The notes under the pieces are model-generated. The model was not told the origin of the DNA. It saw only the letters and a list, made by a program, of their open reading frames with translations, and made no database searches. This document shows, in pieces, positions 12,835 to 25,905 of a stretch of DNA of 64,000 nucleotides (its first letter is position 1; each line of letters starts with the position of its first letter). The translations under genes were made by a program, and so were the position numbers. The DNA is from Cycas panzhihuaensis (Eukaryota > Cycadophyta): contig CM041465.1 in assembly GCA_023213395.1 (NCBI GenBank), positions 233,499,741-233,563,740 of the forward strand, written 5' to 3'.

Positions 12835-15350
12835 GATACGTAAAATCCTTGTAAAGTGAGGTTGACCCTTTGGTGTAAGGCGCCATGGGATAGGGGGAAC
12901 TATTCCACCAAAATTGCCTAGGATTTGCACTTGGCCCTATTTGCTTCGGAGACAAGGACAACACACTTCTACGCACCCTCTAAAAGCATGTAGGAATAAG
13001 ATGGGATAAATTACATAAAAATTGGGAACAGAAATCATAAAATACTAGCTCACTATCACAACATGCCAATCTGCCATGAACTCTGTGAAGCTTTGAGTTA
13101 AACTCCACCAAAGCCTCTTAGAAATATCGCAGCCACAAATCACAAAGACAGCACATGCCACCATTTGGGGTGCATGAGCCTCATGAAGACACATGTCCAG
13201 AGAACAAGAGAATTCGTCTTACCACACCACCTCACCAATGACACCTTGAGCACACATTTTCAGCTGGTAGTTTGACAACAAGCTGCCAAACCTCTATGAA
13301 GTATCACGCTCAATGTCCAACACCACCAAACATGCCTCAAACTCTATTTCCCATGCAAACAACATAGACTTATGTCACTACCTTTGATGAAGCCCAGTGT
13401 TCAAGATGATTGTAAACTCCATAGAACCATGTGCTTAGAAAATCGAGAAGTTACCACACTACCATGGAATAACACACTCATTGACTCAATGAATCTACAT
13501 GCCAGAGCACCAATGCCAAGCCCACATCAACTTTTGAACACCATTAAACAAGCCCCTAGAAGCGGCCCCATGTACCCACTTTGTGAAGACCTTAGGGCCC
13601 TTCCTCACCACCCCAAACTAACTGAATAGGATGACACCGAAGCAAGCCACCATTAATAAGAGTAACAACGCCATCCTCTGCATGAGCTTTTATACCCTCA
13701 ACATGTGCATAGGAGTGAATGCAAGCTATTGAAAATGAAGTAAAAGAGTCCACCAGACAAACTATCCCACAACTTGGACTACCAGACATGTGGGCAATTG
13801 ATCACACAACCTCCATCTCTATGTCATTATCTTCCAATAAAAAGCAACTTTTGATTGAGATTAGACTAGGTTTGGTGCAAAGAATGGCAATATTGCATGC
13901 TAGTCCATAAGCTTAGTCCAAGGGCTGCGATGTCACATAGGTGGGCTAATGAAGGGGATACCATAGGTCCATTACATGTTGCTAGAATATGAGTCTCTCA
14001 ACAAAATCAAATGCCACCTCACTGCAGAGCATCTCTTCACCTAGACAGTTACTCAAAAAGGATAAAACATAAAAAATGTTGTAGGAACAAATTAAGAGAG
14101 CCTGAGATCTCTCTCCCTGAGTGGACCTCTCCCACTCGCAATAGCCACCCCTGCACACAATAGTTGAGCCACAATACCATATGAAATGGTATGAAACTAA
14201 TATCCTCGATGCATCTATAAGATGACTCTTTTTTGTCATTAGAAAACAATAATTATTTGCTTCCGAAGGCAAACCTTGGTCAAATCTCCCTCTGTCATAT
14301 CCAAGAGAATCAAAAGATTTGGTCTGCCAGTTTTGCAATGCCTTCGAGCTCCTAAATAAGTTGCATAATTGGTTAGCTAACCTAAACCTCTTAGGTCGGC
14401 CACAAACAATTCTTAGAAAGGATCGGCCACAAATAGCTATGCAACAACGGATCGTCCAAACTGCCATGCCAAGTCGACCAACCTTGAGGAACCAAACCTG
14501 CTTGAGGACTGTGAAATACTACATCTAGACAAGCCCTCCAATAGGACGACTACAAATATCCTTACAATGAGGCCTACCAATCATGGCCACAATGCCCAAT
14601 TGCCAATCTCCATATGGAAGTCGAAACTAGCCTCGAAATTCTCTTCTACAACATCCACCAATCGAGACACAACTTCACAAGTTCCTCCATTGAAAGAGAG
14701 GACACAAGAATGGAATTTGGCAAGCATCAAATCTACAATGTAACTGCTATCATTATAAACCCCAAATGAGCCAAGTGTACTATCCATGGTCTTAGCAATC
14801 GACCAAAAATACCCATGACATGAAGATAGATCCAAATGAGTCTTAACAAATCAAAGACTCACTAAATGGCCATGCCAACACAATGCAAGGTCTGAGAAGT
14901 AAGCCAATCCTTGTCAACCTCTTTAAGATAAGGCTTGGGTTGGCCCATCTAAACTGCACCATGGCCGAACCACCATTCAAATAGTGAACAGGAGAACTCT
15001 AAAGGAATTTAGAGTCCCATCAATTACCAACCATAATGAACTTTATGACTAGCCCGTAAGGCAGGAAATTGCCCATCCTATAACAATGTGTAATCACATT
15101 CTCTTCAAAATGGTATTCGTGCTTCATGCAAATGGAATGGCCCATCTTGATGCCATTTGCACCTCATTATCAAGGAGTCAACAAAACATACACCAATTGA
15201 CCAACCAAAAACAATCCACTCATCATGACACGAAGGATAACTACACAACATTGAACCATATGCATACCACATAGAAAAAATTTTCCACAACAACCTCGCA
15301 TTGCCATGAACCATATCCGCCCTCTGAACACAACTTTGCCATGCATCAAC
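12835..15350 (-). other. long 3' region of the LINE after RNase H, no recognisable protein
   Basis: About 2.5 kb separates the end of the RNase H domain from the poly(A) tail. Minus-strand open stretches (for example 13982-14467 and 14581-14835) show no motif I recognise and are broken by stops. This is longer than I would expect for a plant L1 3' UTR. It could be an extended 3' UTR, a decayed C-terminal extension or an unrecognised old insertion. Confidence 0.55.
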
Positions 15351-17786
15351 ACTACTCCTGGGTTGGCCAAGTTGTCTGCTTGAGTATTGTACCTTCTCAA
15401 GATGTGGTACAGATGGAATCTCTGGACTAAACTCATTTCTTGCTTGTAGTCCGATATCAGGTGTAGTCTTTTAGGCTATCGTCTTTTTCTAACAACATCA
15501 ATAACCACCTTAGAGTCGCTCATTACTGTTAATTGCTCCAAGTTGGCTTTGGAAGCAATCTCCAAACCTCTGACTAATGCCATAAATTTTACTTCATTAA
15601 TAGTTGTCAACCAAGCTCCTTTTGCATAATCAACACTCTCCCCTCATCATTACAAATGACACCCCTAGATCTTGCTCGACTTCGATTATTTTTGGATGCA
15701 CCGTCAAAGAAAAGGTGGTGATGATTGCTTTTCCAAACCAAGCAATGTTCATTCTCCTTATTGTTCTCCCACACCCCCCCACCCACCCCCCACTTTTTCA
15801 TAAATTTGCAAAAGGGTCACCACTATACACTCTTTAATAGACGACACCTCCGCCTTCTTGACTGACAAGTTGTGGACAACAACAGCCTCCCTCATAATTT
15901 TGACTGAGTGTTGCCAACACGCACTAATAGATCTCTTCTTCTTAGAGAAAATAAACTCATTATGAGCTAGCCAAATGCACCGACAAATTACTCAAGGAAG
16001 AAGGGACCACACTTTCTGGAGTGTAGAACACCTTTTAAATGGGCACTTGCTAGCCCAATTAGGGCCAAAAAGGTCCATGGTCTAGATCTCAGAGAACTGG
16101 ACCAAGGAGGCATTCATGTTCCTCCATCCCTCATTCCATGCTGCCTGTGAGTAGGAACATTTTGCAAAAGAATGGTTGATGCTTTTTGGCTCCACTTTAC
16201 ATAGTGTACATCTAGAGGGCCTCATAAATCCACTTTTACATAGATTTTTAGAGTTGAAAATTGCTCTATGCAAGACAAGCCAAACAAAGCAATCAATTTT
16301 AGAAAGTGATGAGAGACCCCAAATTTGGTTCTAATTCGCGAAGGAAGAAGACAAATGTTGGGTCATCGATCTGTATGCTTCCTTTATGGAGAAAACTCCA
16401 CTCCCAAAGAATGGTCCCCCATGATCTCATCCTCACCATCCCTTAGTCTAATTCTAAGTGGCTACTATTTGATTGAATTGCTCATATTCAGGGTGGAGGG
16501 CTTAAGGAAGATTAAAAAAATCACCAACCTCTTTGATGACCCAAGAACTATCTTCAGGGCAATCTTTCTTGAAATACTTGGACACCTTATCAATCTTGTG
16601 GGATGCATACCAAAGGTTTAACCCAAAATAGTTGAGTTGCAAGCTAGTGGAGGGAATCCATGTATTGGATTCGTCCACATATTGGCCTTTGTCCCATTGT
16701 TGATTTTCCATGATGTTCTAGTCTGGACCAATTCTAGATTGGCACAAATCTTCTTCTAGATTGGGGATCTTGCTTTGCTAAGCCTAGAGTTTGGATTCAG
16801 GATAGCCTGACCCATACTCCCCCCCCAAGCACTTAGATAACCAGATAACCATCTATAGATAACTATCTTGAGGACCAGGACTTCATCCTTGCATTGATCT
16901 GATCTACAATGTCTTTCCACTTGGTCACCCCTTGCCATTTGTGACTGATAGGAGCCCCTACGTAGGTGAAAAAATGTTTACCTTTAGCCAATTGGAATTC
17001 CAAATGGGAATTTATTTTGCGAGAAAGGATGGGAGAGCAGTTGAAGGTCATTACTTTCGACTTCTTGATATTGATCTTGGCTCCAACTGCTAGATAGAAG
17101 GAATCTAAAACTCTCTTAATAATTTTTGCTTCACCAATAGACGTGTCTCGAAAGAGTAAAGCGTTGTCAACACACTAAGAATGGATGATGTGGTCCAATC
17201 TAGAAGTCATCGTGACCCTAAGCAGTGAACCATTCCTTCACTCTTCAGATAAAGTCTTGTTGAGGGCCTTAGCCATAATCATAAAGAGGGCAGGAGATAA
17301 AGGGAAACCTTAGCTTATTCGTCTAGACACACTGAAGAATTCCGTTGGGGTACCATTGATGAGGACTACAAATGAGGCAGTACTAATACACACTTTGACC
17401 CACTTAATCTAGTTCTTATCAAACCCCATCTTGTCCATAACCTTAATAAGAAAATGCTAGTTGAGTATATCATACACATTCACAAAGTCAAGCTTGGGCA
17501 TCATCATTCTCTTTCTAGATGTGACCACCGAGTGAATGACCTCTTGCGCAATGATCATCTGATCAGTAATCAACCTCACTTTCACTTTTCCACCTTGTTC
17601 AACTAAGACCCATGATGGCATGATTTCCTGGAGTCTGGAGGCCATAACTTTCATAACGATTTTATACAAAAAGTTGCACAATGAAATGGATCTAAACTTG
17701 TTGATAGTGGAGCCAACCTTGTCCTTTGGGATGAGGGCAAGCAAGGTGGAGTTTATGGCTTTGAGCATTTGCCCTAACTTTCTTGA
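15170..17786 (-). pseudogene. LINE ORF2, 3' half: reverse transcriptase, zf-RVT and RNase H
   Basis: The RT block at 17457-17781 reads LKAINSTLLALIPKDK, then FRSISLCNFLYKIVMKVMASRL and IIAQEVIHSVVTSRKRMM, which is typical of plant L1 reverse transcriptase. The catalytic FADD box at about 17165-17180 is degraded to CVDNALLF after a stop, so the second aspartate is lost. GAPISHKWQGVTKWKDIVD at about 16905-16960 is the conserved region after the palm. CTLCKVEPKSINHSFAKC at 16120-16215 is the zf-RVT domain. DGASKNNRSRARSRGVI (about 15660-15710) and HILRRYNTQADNLAN (about 15360-15405) are the start and end of RNase H. Stops and frame changes show the copy is dead. Confidence 0.85.
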
Positions 17787-18287
17787 TGTAAGAGAATAAT
17801 AAAAATACACAAACACTAAACAAGCAATGAAGCTAAGAGAGAGTACAAGAGAATAATACAGATTTTTACGTGGAAAACCTTGGCAGAGTGCAAGGTAAAA
17901 AATTCATCGAGCAAAGGTCTCTTCTTTATTAGCAGCAAGATCAGAAGTACATTTTTTTTTGTTCATCACACTACAACATCTTGATTGAACTTGTATGTAT
18001 GAAAACACCAACTCCAAATCCGTGCCAAAAAGCTTTGCTAAAAAGTCGTGCCAAAAAACAAAAGAACTGCGCTAAAAAGGAAAAAGCAAAAAAGTTGTTT
18101 TTTGCTTTGTCTGCAGCTTAACGATCGTGTCTGAAACGGCCTAACAGCCGCAAGCAGGTTTCAGTTGCTCAGGGGGGCAACAGCCTACCCCCATGGGACC
18201 CCGTAACCTTTTTGCACAGGGCGCAACGCTCAACGTAAGGAGAATTTTACACATCAGCTATATAGTCATCATGTTGGAAATCCAACA
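17787..18287 (-). repeat. 3' LTR of copia A
   Basis: 501 bp, TGTAAGAGAATAAT to GGAAATCCAACA, TG...CA ends. Confidence 0.93.
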
Positions 18288-18397
18288 TTCTCCCACTTGA
18301 AGTCAATTCTAAATCATGCTACTATCTATTCCTTCCAAGAGACCAATGCCCATGTTGATTATCATTTTGTTATATGCAGTCCCAAAGAAGTTTTGCA

Positions 18398-21300
18398 CTA
18401 GATAAACTTCTCCCTTCCAATCAGCTTTGTCAACATGTCTACTGGGTTGTCATCAGTATGGATCTTCTGCAATGAGACTTGCCCTTTTGCTATAATGTCA
18501 CATACAAAGTGATATTGCGCAACTATGTGCTTTGTCTTGCCATGAAATGCTGGGTTTCTTGCTAAGTGCAAGGCACTTTGACTGTCACAATGTAAAGCAA
18601 TCGTATTCTTCCTGACTTGCAGTTCTCCCAATAATCTTTCCAGCCAAATCGCTTCCTTATAGGATTGTGTTGCTTCCATATCTTTTGCTTCTGTAATAGA
18701 TAATGCCACCACAAATTGTAGTTTTGATATCCAACTGATTGCTCCACCTGCAAGAGTGAACACATATCTTGTAGTGGACTTACATCTGTCTCTATCATTA
18801 GCAAAGTCTGAATCTACAAACCCTGTCACCTGAAGATCTGCCAAACTATAACAGATAGTTGCATCTAAAGTACCCTTCAAATAACAAAGGATCCACTTCA
18901 CAACAGTCCAATGATCACAATCGGGATTTGCCATGAATTGACTAACAACTCCCACTGCTTGGGCAATGTCTAGTCTAGTACACACCATGGCAAGCATTAG
19001 GCTGCCTACTGCTGATGAGTATGGTACATGAAACATTTGTGCCTTCCCTATTTCGTTGCTAGGACTTTGTTCTGAAGACAACTTCATGTGTGTAGGAAAT
19101 GGGGTACTAACTAGTTGAGCATTCTACATGTTGAAGCGTTGCAGAACTTTTTCCGCATATGTCTTTTGTGTAAGCTAGATCTTCTTGCTTTTCCTATCTC
19201 TATATATCCTCATGCCAAGAATCTGATTTGTAACACCTAAATCCTTTACTTCAAATGTCCTAGGCAACTGAGCCTTAAGTTTGACGATTCTATTCATGTT
19301 GGGGCCTGCAACCAACATGTCGTCAACGTATAACAACAAGATAATGAAACTGACATCATCATATCTTTTAAAGTAAGTACAATGATCAGCTTCGCATGTG
19401 CTAAATCCCAACCTCATCATGAAGGAATCAAATTGCTTGTACCAACATCTAGGCGCCTGTTTGAGACCATATAGCGATTTGTTCAACCTGCATACAAGAT
19501 TCTCGTTGCCTCTTATCACAAAACCTTCCGGTTGTTCCATATAAATTTCCTCATTGAGATCACCATGCAAAAATGTTGTCTTCACATCAAGTTGTTCCAA
19601 TTTAAGGTCAAGGGAAGTAGTCAAAGCTAGCACAACTTCAACAGTGCTCAAACGTACAACTGGGGAAAAGATTTCATCAAAATCTACATCTTATTTCTGT
19701 GCATACCTCTTAGCCACCAGTTGAGCTCTATGCCGCTCAACTACACCATCAACATCCCTTTTCAGCTTAAAGATCCACCAATTTCCTATGGCCTTGTGTC
19801 CTGCAGGCAATTCCATCAGCTCTAATGTGTTGTTTTTACTTAGGGCCTCCATTTCCTCCTTCATGGCAATCCTCCATTTGCTTGCATCTTTAGCCTCATA
19901 AGCTTTGTGAAATGAGCTAGGCTCACCAACATCAGTAACTAATGCAAAAGATGAATGTGCATTAGGAGTATACCTTTCGGGTGTCTTAGATAGTCTAGTG
20001 GATCTTTTAACCCAATGAGATACATCAACCTGTGGCTACTCATGTTGTTGTTCTTCCTATTCAGTCACCATATTCTGTTGTTTAGGTTCTTGATTTTCAT
20101 CTTTTTCCACAACACCATCTTCCACTTTTATTTCCTTAGTATATATAACAACTATTGTTTGTTGTTCTTCAACTTTTTGCATGGATTTTTCATGAAATAC
20201 CACATCTTGGCAAATGATAAGCTTGCGGGCAGTAGTATCCCACAACCTATACCCTTTTGTTCCATCACAATAGCCAAGAAAAATACGCTTCTTGGACTTT
20301 GCGTCCAACTTGGACCTTTGTTCCTTTAAAACATGGGCATAAGCATCACAACCAAAAATAGCTAAATGGGAATAATTAACAGGTTTTCCTGTCCATACCT
20401 CTTTAGGAATCTTCCCATCTAGAGTTGTAGTGGGTGACCTATTGACCAGGTAAATAGTTGTATTTATAGCCTCAACCCAAAATTCTTGTCCCAAACCAGC
20501 AGTGATGAGAATACACCTAACATGCTCCATAATGGTATGGTTCATCCTCTTAGCAACCCCATTTTGTTGTGGAGTGTTGGGAATTGTTTTATGCCTGGCT
20601 ATTCCATTCTCACTGCAAAATTGATCAAATTCCTTCAAGCAAAACTCTTCCCTATTATCTGTCCTCAGACACTTAATGGTCTTACCCATTTGTTTCTCTA
20701 CAAGAGCTTTTAATTTCTTAAAATAGTCTAAGGCATCTGACTTCTTCTTGACAAGGAACACCCATACTTTACAAGAGTAGTCATCAATGAATGATACAAA
20801 ATACAATGACCCTCCTAATGAAGCTATTGGTGTAGGTCCAAAACTATTTGAATGTAACAACTGCAAAAAATCTGAACTTCTAGTAGTGCCTCTGGCAACT
20901 TGTAGCCTATTATGTTTTCCAAACAAACAATGTTCACAAAAACTGAGATTAGGAGATTTTTAACCTGGTAGAAGGTTTCTGTCAAGTAGTAGTATCTTTA
21001 ATCCTCTCTCGCTCATGTGGCCTAGGCATTGATGCCACAAAGTTACAAAATCCGTGGTGCCTGTTGTTGCCACTGCAACCTCCCTGGTTATAGTCTCTCC
21101 GATCAGCTTGTACAGATTGTGTTCACATTTCTTGGCCTTCATCACTACTAGAGCTCCCTTAGAGACCTTTAAACAACCTTTCTCACTATTGTATTTATAG
21201 TCCAACTCATCAAACTTACCCAAAGACAACAAGTTCTTCTTCAGCTCTAGAACATGGCGAACTCTCTGAATGGTATGAACAACTTCATCATACATCTTCA

Positions 21301-22293
21301 GTTGACTTCTTCTTCTCTTACAACCTTGCATGAGTTATCGTTGCCCATGTAGATTGTGCCTCCATCACATGACTAGTATGAGGAGAAGCAATCCCTCTGT
21401 GGCGTCATATGGAATGAAGCCCCTGAGTCGAATAGCCATATGTGCAGCAATCGTTCTCGAGAGTTTGCTGAAAGCACTTCACCATCTTCCCCCTGTGATC
21501 TTGAATTTTCAACTATGTTTGCATCTGAGGTTTGCGAGCTAAGTTTTCTTGCTTTTGCTTTTAGTAGCCTATAGTCCTTCTTGAGATGTCCTGACTTTCC
21601 ACAATGCCAACATTTTCCCCTTCTTCGCATCTTAGACTTCGACCTGGAATGAGATCTGCTTGATTGATTTCTTTCTATGGTCTTGCCCCTTACAAATAAG
21701 GCATCACTGGAAGACCCACTTAGAGATGTCTTCTGCCTCGATTCCTCCTCCAACAATGCGGCCACTATATCATCATAAATGAGGGTCCTGGAAGGATATG
21801 CATTCCTAAGTGTCATCACTAGCTGGTCCCATGAGTCTAGTAGTGAACAAAGTAGGGTTGCAGCCTTATCTTCCTCTGTGATCTTCACTCGTGCTGAACT
21901 TAGCTTGTTAATCAGTGTGTTGAATTCGCTCAGATGGTTTGCAACTGGTGTTTCATCCTTCATTCTCAAATTGTACAACTATCTCCGTAGAAAAATTCTG
22001 TTTGGTAAGGACTTCATTTCATATAACTTGTTGAGTTTATCCCAAAGCCCCTTCATTGTTGTCTCCTCTGCTATATTGAATAGAACTGAATTGACTAAGG
22101 ATAGATTAATATCTGCCCTAGCTTTCATATCCATAACGTCTCAGTCTTCTGCAGACATCGCTATTGGTTTGGTTGTCACACCCTTAAGGGCTAGAACGCA
22201 ACTATCTTTAACCAACATCTCTTGGATTTTTAGCTTCCATAGAGCAAAGTTTGACCCATTGAACTTCTCTATCTCAAATCTGGTCATACTCAT
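18398..22293 (-). pseudogene. copia A gag-pol polyprotein, broken
   Basis: Reading leftward from the ATG at 22293-22291 (MSMTRFEIEKFNGSNFALWK): gag (22141-22293, then 21373-21978) with a CCHC knuckle CWHCGKSGHLKKDY whose last ligand is tyrosine; protease active site LFDSGASFHM (about 21405-21435); GAG-pre-integrase WHQCLGHMSERGLK (20960-21331); integrase core (20057-20926) with FIDDYS and LRTDN but NGVAKRMN in place of NGVAERMN, so the catalytic glutamate is lysine; reverse transcriptase (19175-19651) with [23 protein letters not shown] and intact LLYVDDMLVAG; RNase H (18398-19087) ending MLTKLIGREKF. Stops and frame changes separate the blocks. The domain order protease-integrase-RT-RNase H is diagnostic for copia. 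Confidence 0.92.
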
Positions 22294-22357
22294 TTTTGAC
22301 TTCTTTCTATCGTGTCCACAACTGTGGGAGAAACAAGCCCTCGGCTCTGATACCAAT

Positions 22358-22880
22358 TGTAAGAGAAGAATAACAATGCATAGACACCAAACAAGCAATG
22401 AACCCAAGAGAGAGTACAAGAGAACAACACAAATTTTTACGTGAAAAACCTTGGCAGAGTGCCAAGGTAAAAAAACCCACTGAGCAAAACTCTCTTCTTT
22501 ATTAGTAGCAAGATCAGAAGTACATTTTTTTTTGCTTCATCATACTACAACAGCTTGATCAAACTTGTATGTATGAAAATACCAACTCCAAAGCCACGCC
22601 AAAAAGCCGTGCCAAAAAACAAAAAAAGCTACGTCGAAAAGGAAAAATTAAAAAAAAAATATTTTTTGCCCTGTCCACAACCTGTGTCCGGAATAGCCTA
22701 TGGCAGTATCGCGGTCTAATGGCTGCGAGCAACTTTCAACTACTTAGTGGGGCAACAACCTGCCCCCTTAGGACCCCTCCAACCTTTTTGCACCCAGCAC
22801 AATGCTCAACACGAGGAGAATTTTACACATTAGCTATACAATCATCATGTTGGAAACTAGAATTTGTTTCACATCCAATA
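22358..22880 (-). repeat. 5' LTR of copia A
   Basis: 523 bp, TGTAAGAGAAGAATA to CACATCCAATA. It matches 17787-18287 along its length but has about 17 extra bases near the end (CTAGAATTTGTTTCACA region) and TA in place of the terminal CA. Confidence 0.9.
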
Positions 22881-24310
22881 CTTGATTCCTCTGCCATCTA
22901 GAGAAGATCATCTTTAATGATCCGCCAAGTTGTCTAGTAGAAGTTTGCCTAGAGCCTATTGGGCCCAGGAGATTTGTCAGGTTGTAATGCAAAAACAACC
23001 TTCCTTACTTCATCCAAGGACACTTCTTTGGTTAGTTTGGAGTTCATCTCTCTTGTGACCACTTTGGGGATAGCTTTGAACATCTCAAATTGGCATAATC
23101 TCTGTTTGTTTGGTCTTCTGAAAATAAAGTCGCAAAATGTTTTGTGGCCATAGTCTTAATTTCTTCCTGGGTTCTGGCAATTTGGCCCATATCAAGCTTC
23201 GGTTTGACTATCTTATTCCCCATCTAGTAAGTAGAGACAACTTTGTGAAAAAATGAGGAGTTGGTGTCCCCTTTCTTGACCCACAACATTTGAGATCTAA
23301 ATTTTGCAAGTGCATCTTGGTCCTTCTCTAAGGATTCCAGTTTGTCAAGCAAGACTTCTTCCTCCCTCTTGATTTTTGGAGAGTCGCTTCCAATAATAAT
23401 CTTCTCATTTAGAATATTAATCTATCTTTTTATTTGATGGTACTCAAACTTGGACTGATTCATCACTCCCCATTGCCATTGCTTTAAGTTGTTCTTGATC
23501 TGTTTTAGCTTGGAATGGGAGACAAACATTTTTGTACCTGAATACTAGGCTTTCACCCATCACTTCTCAATCATGATCTAACTTGCTCCTTGGAAGAATT
23601 GTGGATTCGACTTCAATGACATCCAAAAGTGATTTATAAATCAAAAACCTATCAACCCTTTCCAGGACCCACAAAGCTTCTACTCTTCTATTGGACCACG
23701 TGAACAAACCATTCATAGGCTCAACATTTATCAATCTTCTCTCTACCATGAGATCTTGAACCATCTTAGCTTGTTTGCTTAAGTAGAATTGTCCTCCTTC
23801 TCATGCGGGTGCAGCACCACATTTAGAGCACCTCCAATGATCTAGCTTTGGGCATCACTATCCTTGCCATCTGCCATACATCCGCCCAACACTCTTGTCC
23901 TAACTAGAAGTGGTTAGGTCTGTATACATTGGTGAAATCCCCTACCATGTTGTTGTTTGATACCTGAAGCTTGGTCCTTACCTAGTCTCTTCCTTTAGAA
24001 GTTTCTACTATCTTGAAGGTTCTATTGTTCTATAACATGATTAATCCACTAGATTGGCCCCTCGCGTCGATGCTCATGATAGAGTACAAACTACCACTCT
24101 ATTTGAGGTGCCATCTTTTTGCTTCAACTTCAAAAAGTTTTGTTTCTTGGAAAAAGAGAACATCAGGTTTCCAATTCTTGATGTGGCCTTTTAGAGTTCA
24201 TTTAGTCAAGGTCAAGCCCAAGCCCCTTATGTTCCAAGAGACTATGTTCATTTTTGACCACGCCGGGAAGGACCCTTTTTGGCTTTTGTCCCACCTTCAG
24301 ACATGATGGG
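22881..24310 (-). pseudogene. LINE ORF2, 5' half: endonuclease and start of reverse transcriptase
   Basis: This continues the reading interrupted at 17786. At 23567-23764 the minus strand reads INVEPMNGLFTWSNRR, then VLERVDRFL and STILPRSKLDHD, the C-terminal half of the apurinic-type endonuclease of plant LINEs (TWSN and SDH motifs; the usual SDH is KLDH here). About 24140-24250 gives the WNIRG/FQET-type N-terminal block in broken frames. Immediately left of the copia insertion site the reading AEE joins SRKLGQMLKAIN at 17770-17786, confirming that both pieces are one ORF. Endonuclease would nick chromosomal DNA to prime reverse transcription. Confidence 0.8.
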
Positions 24311-24899
24311 ATTTTCAATCTGATGGATGTCACTGGTTTTCCTGCCATGTTGATTATCACTGGTTTGTTTCCCATGTAAATATCGCGTTATCTAGGCTTG
24401 AGATCCACTTGCAACTTCTTTGTTGGTTGCGATGTTGCAGATCTTATTGTTGGGTTTTCTTTCCCTTTTCCATATGTCTCCATAGTCCATTTGTTAATCT
24501 CTTATCGGGGCTGGTAGAATCCCCCACCTTAATTTGGGTGGTATCGCCCCCCCTTCTCTAGCCTCATTTGCAACCTCTTCCACCCTTCTTATGTCTTTGT
24601 CCGCAGTATCAACCTGGAGGTTTAACATTTTGAGCACAACATCAACTTCCTAGGTACTGCTAACGCCAATCGCTTCTTCATTGCTCACAAAAGGGTAGAT
24701 CCCTCCAACCATAGGGCGTATGGGTTTGCCGTCGGCACAAATCATCCTTTTTTGGTGTGTGTGCTCACCTTCATTGTGTTGCACACTAGGATGTTTTCCT
24801 TCGACGATATCTTCGATCTCTCTATCATTTGTGTTGTCTAGAACTTGGAACCTATTTCCTTGGTCCCTTCTCGAAGTAGATGGGCCCCTATGCTAAGAC

Positions 24900-25893
24900 C
24901 TAGTATGCCCTCTAGCTTGCATGCGGAAAAACCCTTCATCCTCCTTTAGACTTGGGTTCGAAAGAGGCACACTCTTTCATAGAGAATAATCACAGGTGAA
25001 GTGGTTGTGTTGATGACAAACCCCACATTTGAAAGGGATTTGTTCGTAATCTACTTTTCATACCCACAACTGTTTTTTTAACATTAACTCCATTTTTTTC
25101 AAGAGACCCTCAATGACATCTATCTCAACACAGATTTGGGCAAACAAAGTCACCTTTTGTGTTGTCATTGCATCAACTACCTTGAGAAACTTCTCCAAGG
25201 AGGATCCCATAACCTCAAAGGCTTGCTCGCTCCAAAATTGCAAAGGGGAGAAAGAAAGTTTCACCCATATTGGTATAGACCTAGAAATCTCTTGGCATGG
25301 GTTGAAAGTTTTCTCTCACAATTTCATGAACATCTTGATTCTAGCCATAAACCATGGCCCTTTATTGAAAATCACATCCTTGTCTTTGGCCTCATTGAAG
25401 ATCACCACAAAAAACCCTTGTCCTGCAAAAAACACATAAGGTTCTTGAGAAATTAGGGGTGCCTAATTCATTTGGATCTAAGTGGCCATCCCTTTAGGAG
25501 AAGGCCACGGATTATAAAATTGACACACTAATCTGCACTCATCTAAAGATCTGGATTCTCTCGTGCGATGGCTTGCATCAAGCATGGCCTTAGGTATAGA
25601 CCCTTTGTGTTTCACGCAAGAACCCTTGTTGGGGTGCAACCCACTTCATCCTTCTCCGGGGAAGCTATGTCCAGAGAGTGCTCTTGAAGTGCAGTCGCCA
25701 TGTGTATAACTGCCAGATCTAACTATCGAGATACTTCCATGTTACCGCACTGGATGAGCCAATGATTGGATCAACCTTGCTCTCTCGTCCTACACGGAAC
25801 CAAACCCTAAGTTGTGATGAGTAGCAACTTACTACCCTGTGATGCAAAACCTTGTGGAAGGAAAAATCTGCTCTAATAGCCCGATATTTCTTT
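24900..25893 (-). pseudogene. LINE ORF1: DUF4283-like RNA-binding protein with CCHC knuckle
   Basis: The minus-strand open stretch 25058-25264 reads LSFSPLQFWSEQAFEVMGSS, then LEKFLKVVDAMTTQKVTLFA and QICVEIDV, a DUF4283-type gag-like domain of plant LINE ORF1. Directly after it (about 24985-25050) is VDYEQIPFKCGVCHQHNHFT, a knuckle whose last cysteine appears to be a tyrosine. A stop and then KSVPLSNPSLKEDEGF follow. ORF1 protein would package the LINE RNA. The start codon and 5' UTR lie near 25.5-25.9 kb but I cannot fix them. Confidence 0.75.
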
Positions 25894-25905
25894 CATCTTA
25901 TTGTT

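Larger units (their letters stand above)
17787..22880 (-). mobile_element. Ty1/copia element A nested in the LINE
   Basis: LTRs at 17787-18287 and 22358-22880 flank a 4-kb interior, with a perfect target duplication CTTGA at 17782-17786 and 22881-22885. The primer site (plus-strand GCTCTGATACCAAT, 22344-22357) sits inside the right LTR and the polypurine tract (plus TTCTCCCACTTGAAG, 18288-18302) inside the left LTR, so the element reads leftward. The right LTR carries a small insertion near its end. This is the youngest of the three nested insertions in 10.2-26.9 kb. Confidence 0.95.
12822..25893 (-). mobile_element. L1-type LINE, nearly full length, split by a copia insertion
   Basis: The 3' end is marked by poly-T on the plus strand at 12820-12834, which is the poly(A) tail read in reverse. 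The target duplication CATCTTATTGTT is present at 12810-12821 and again at 25894-25905, overlapping the first tail bases. This defines the full insertion inside element Q. Reading leftward: ORF1 (about 24.9-25.5 kb), endonuclease (23.55-24.27 kb), reverse transcriptase (22.9-23.5 and 16.5-17.78 kb), zf-RVT (16.08-16.27 kb), RNase H (15.36-15.73 kb), then a long 3' region. Without the copia insertion the LINE is about 8 kb. Confidence 0.92.

Noticed and set aside
13982-14467. 161-codon open stretch on the minus strand
   Set aside because: It lies in the LINE 3' region, shows no domain or codon pattern, and has competing open frames; not called a gene.
20015-20329. 104-codon plus-strand open stretch
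   Set aside because: Antisense of copia A integrase C-terminal sequence; low complexity F/L-rich product.
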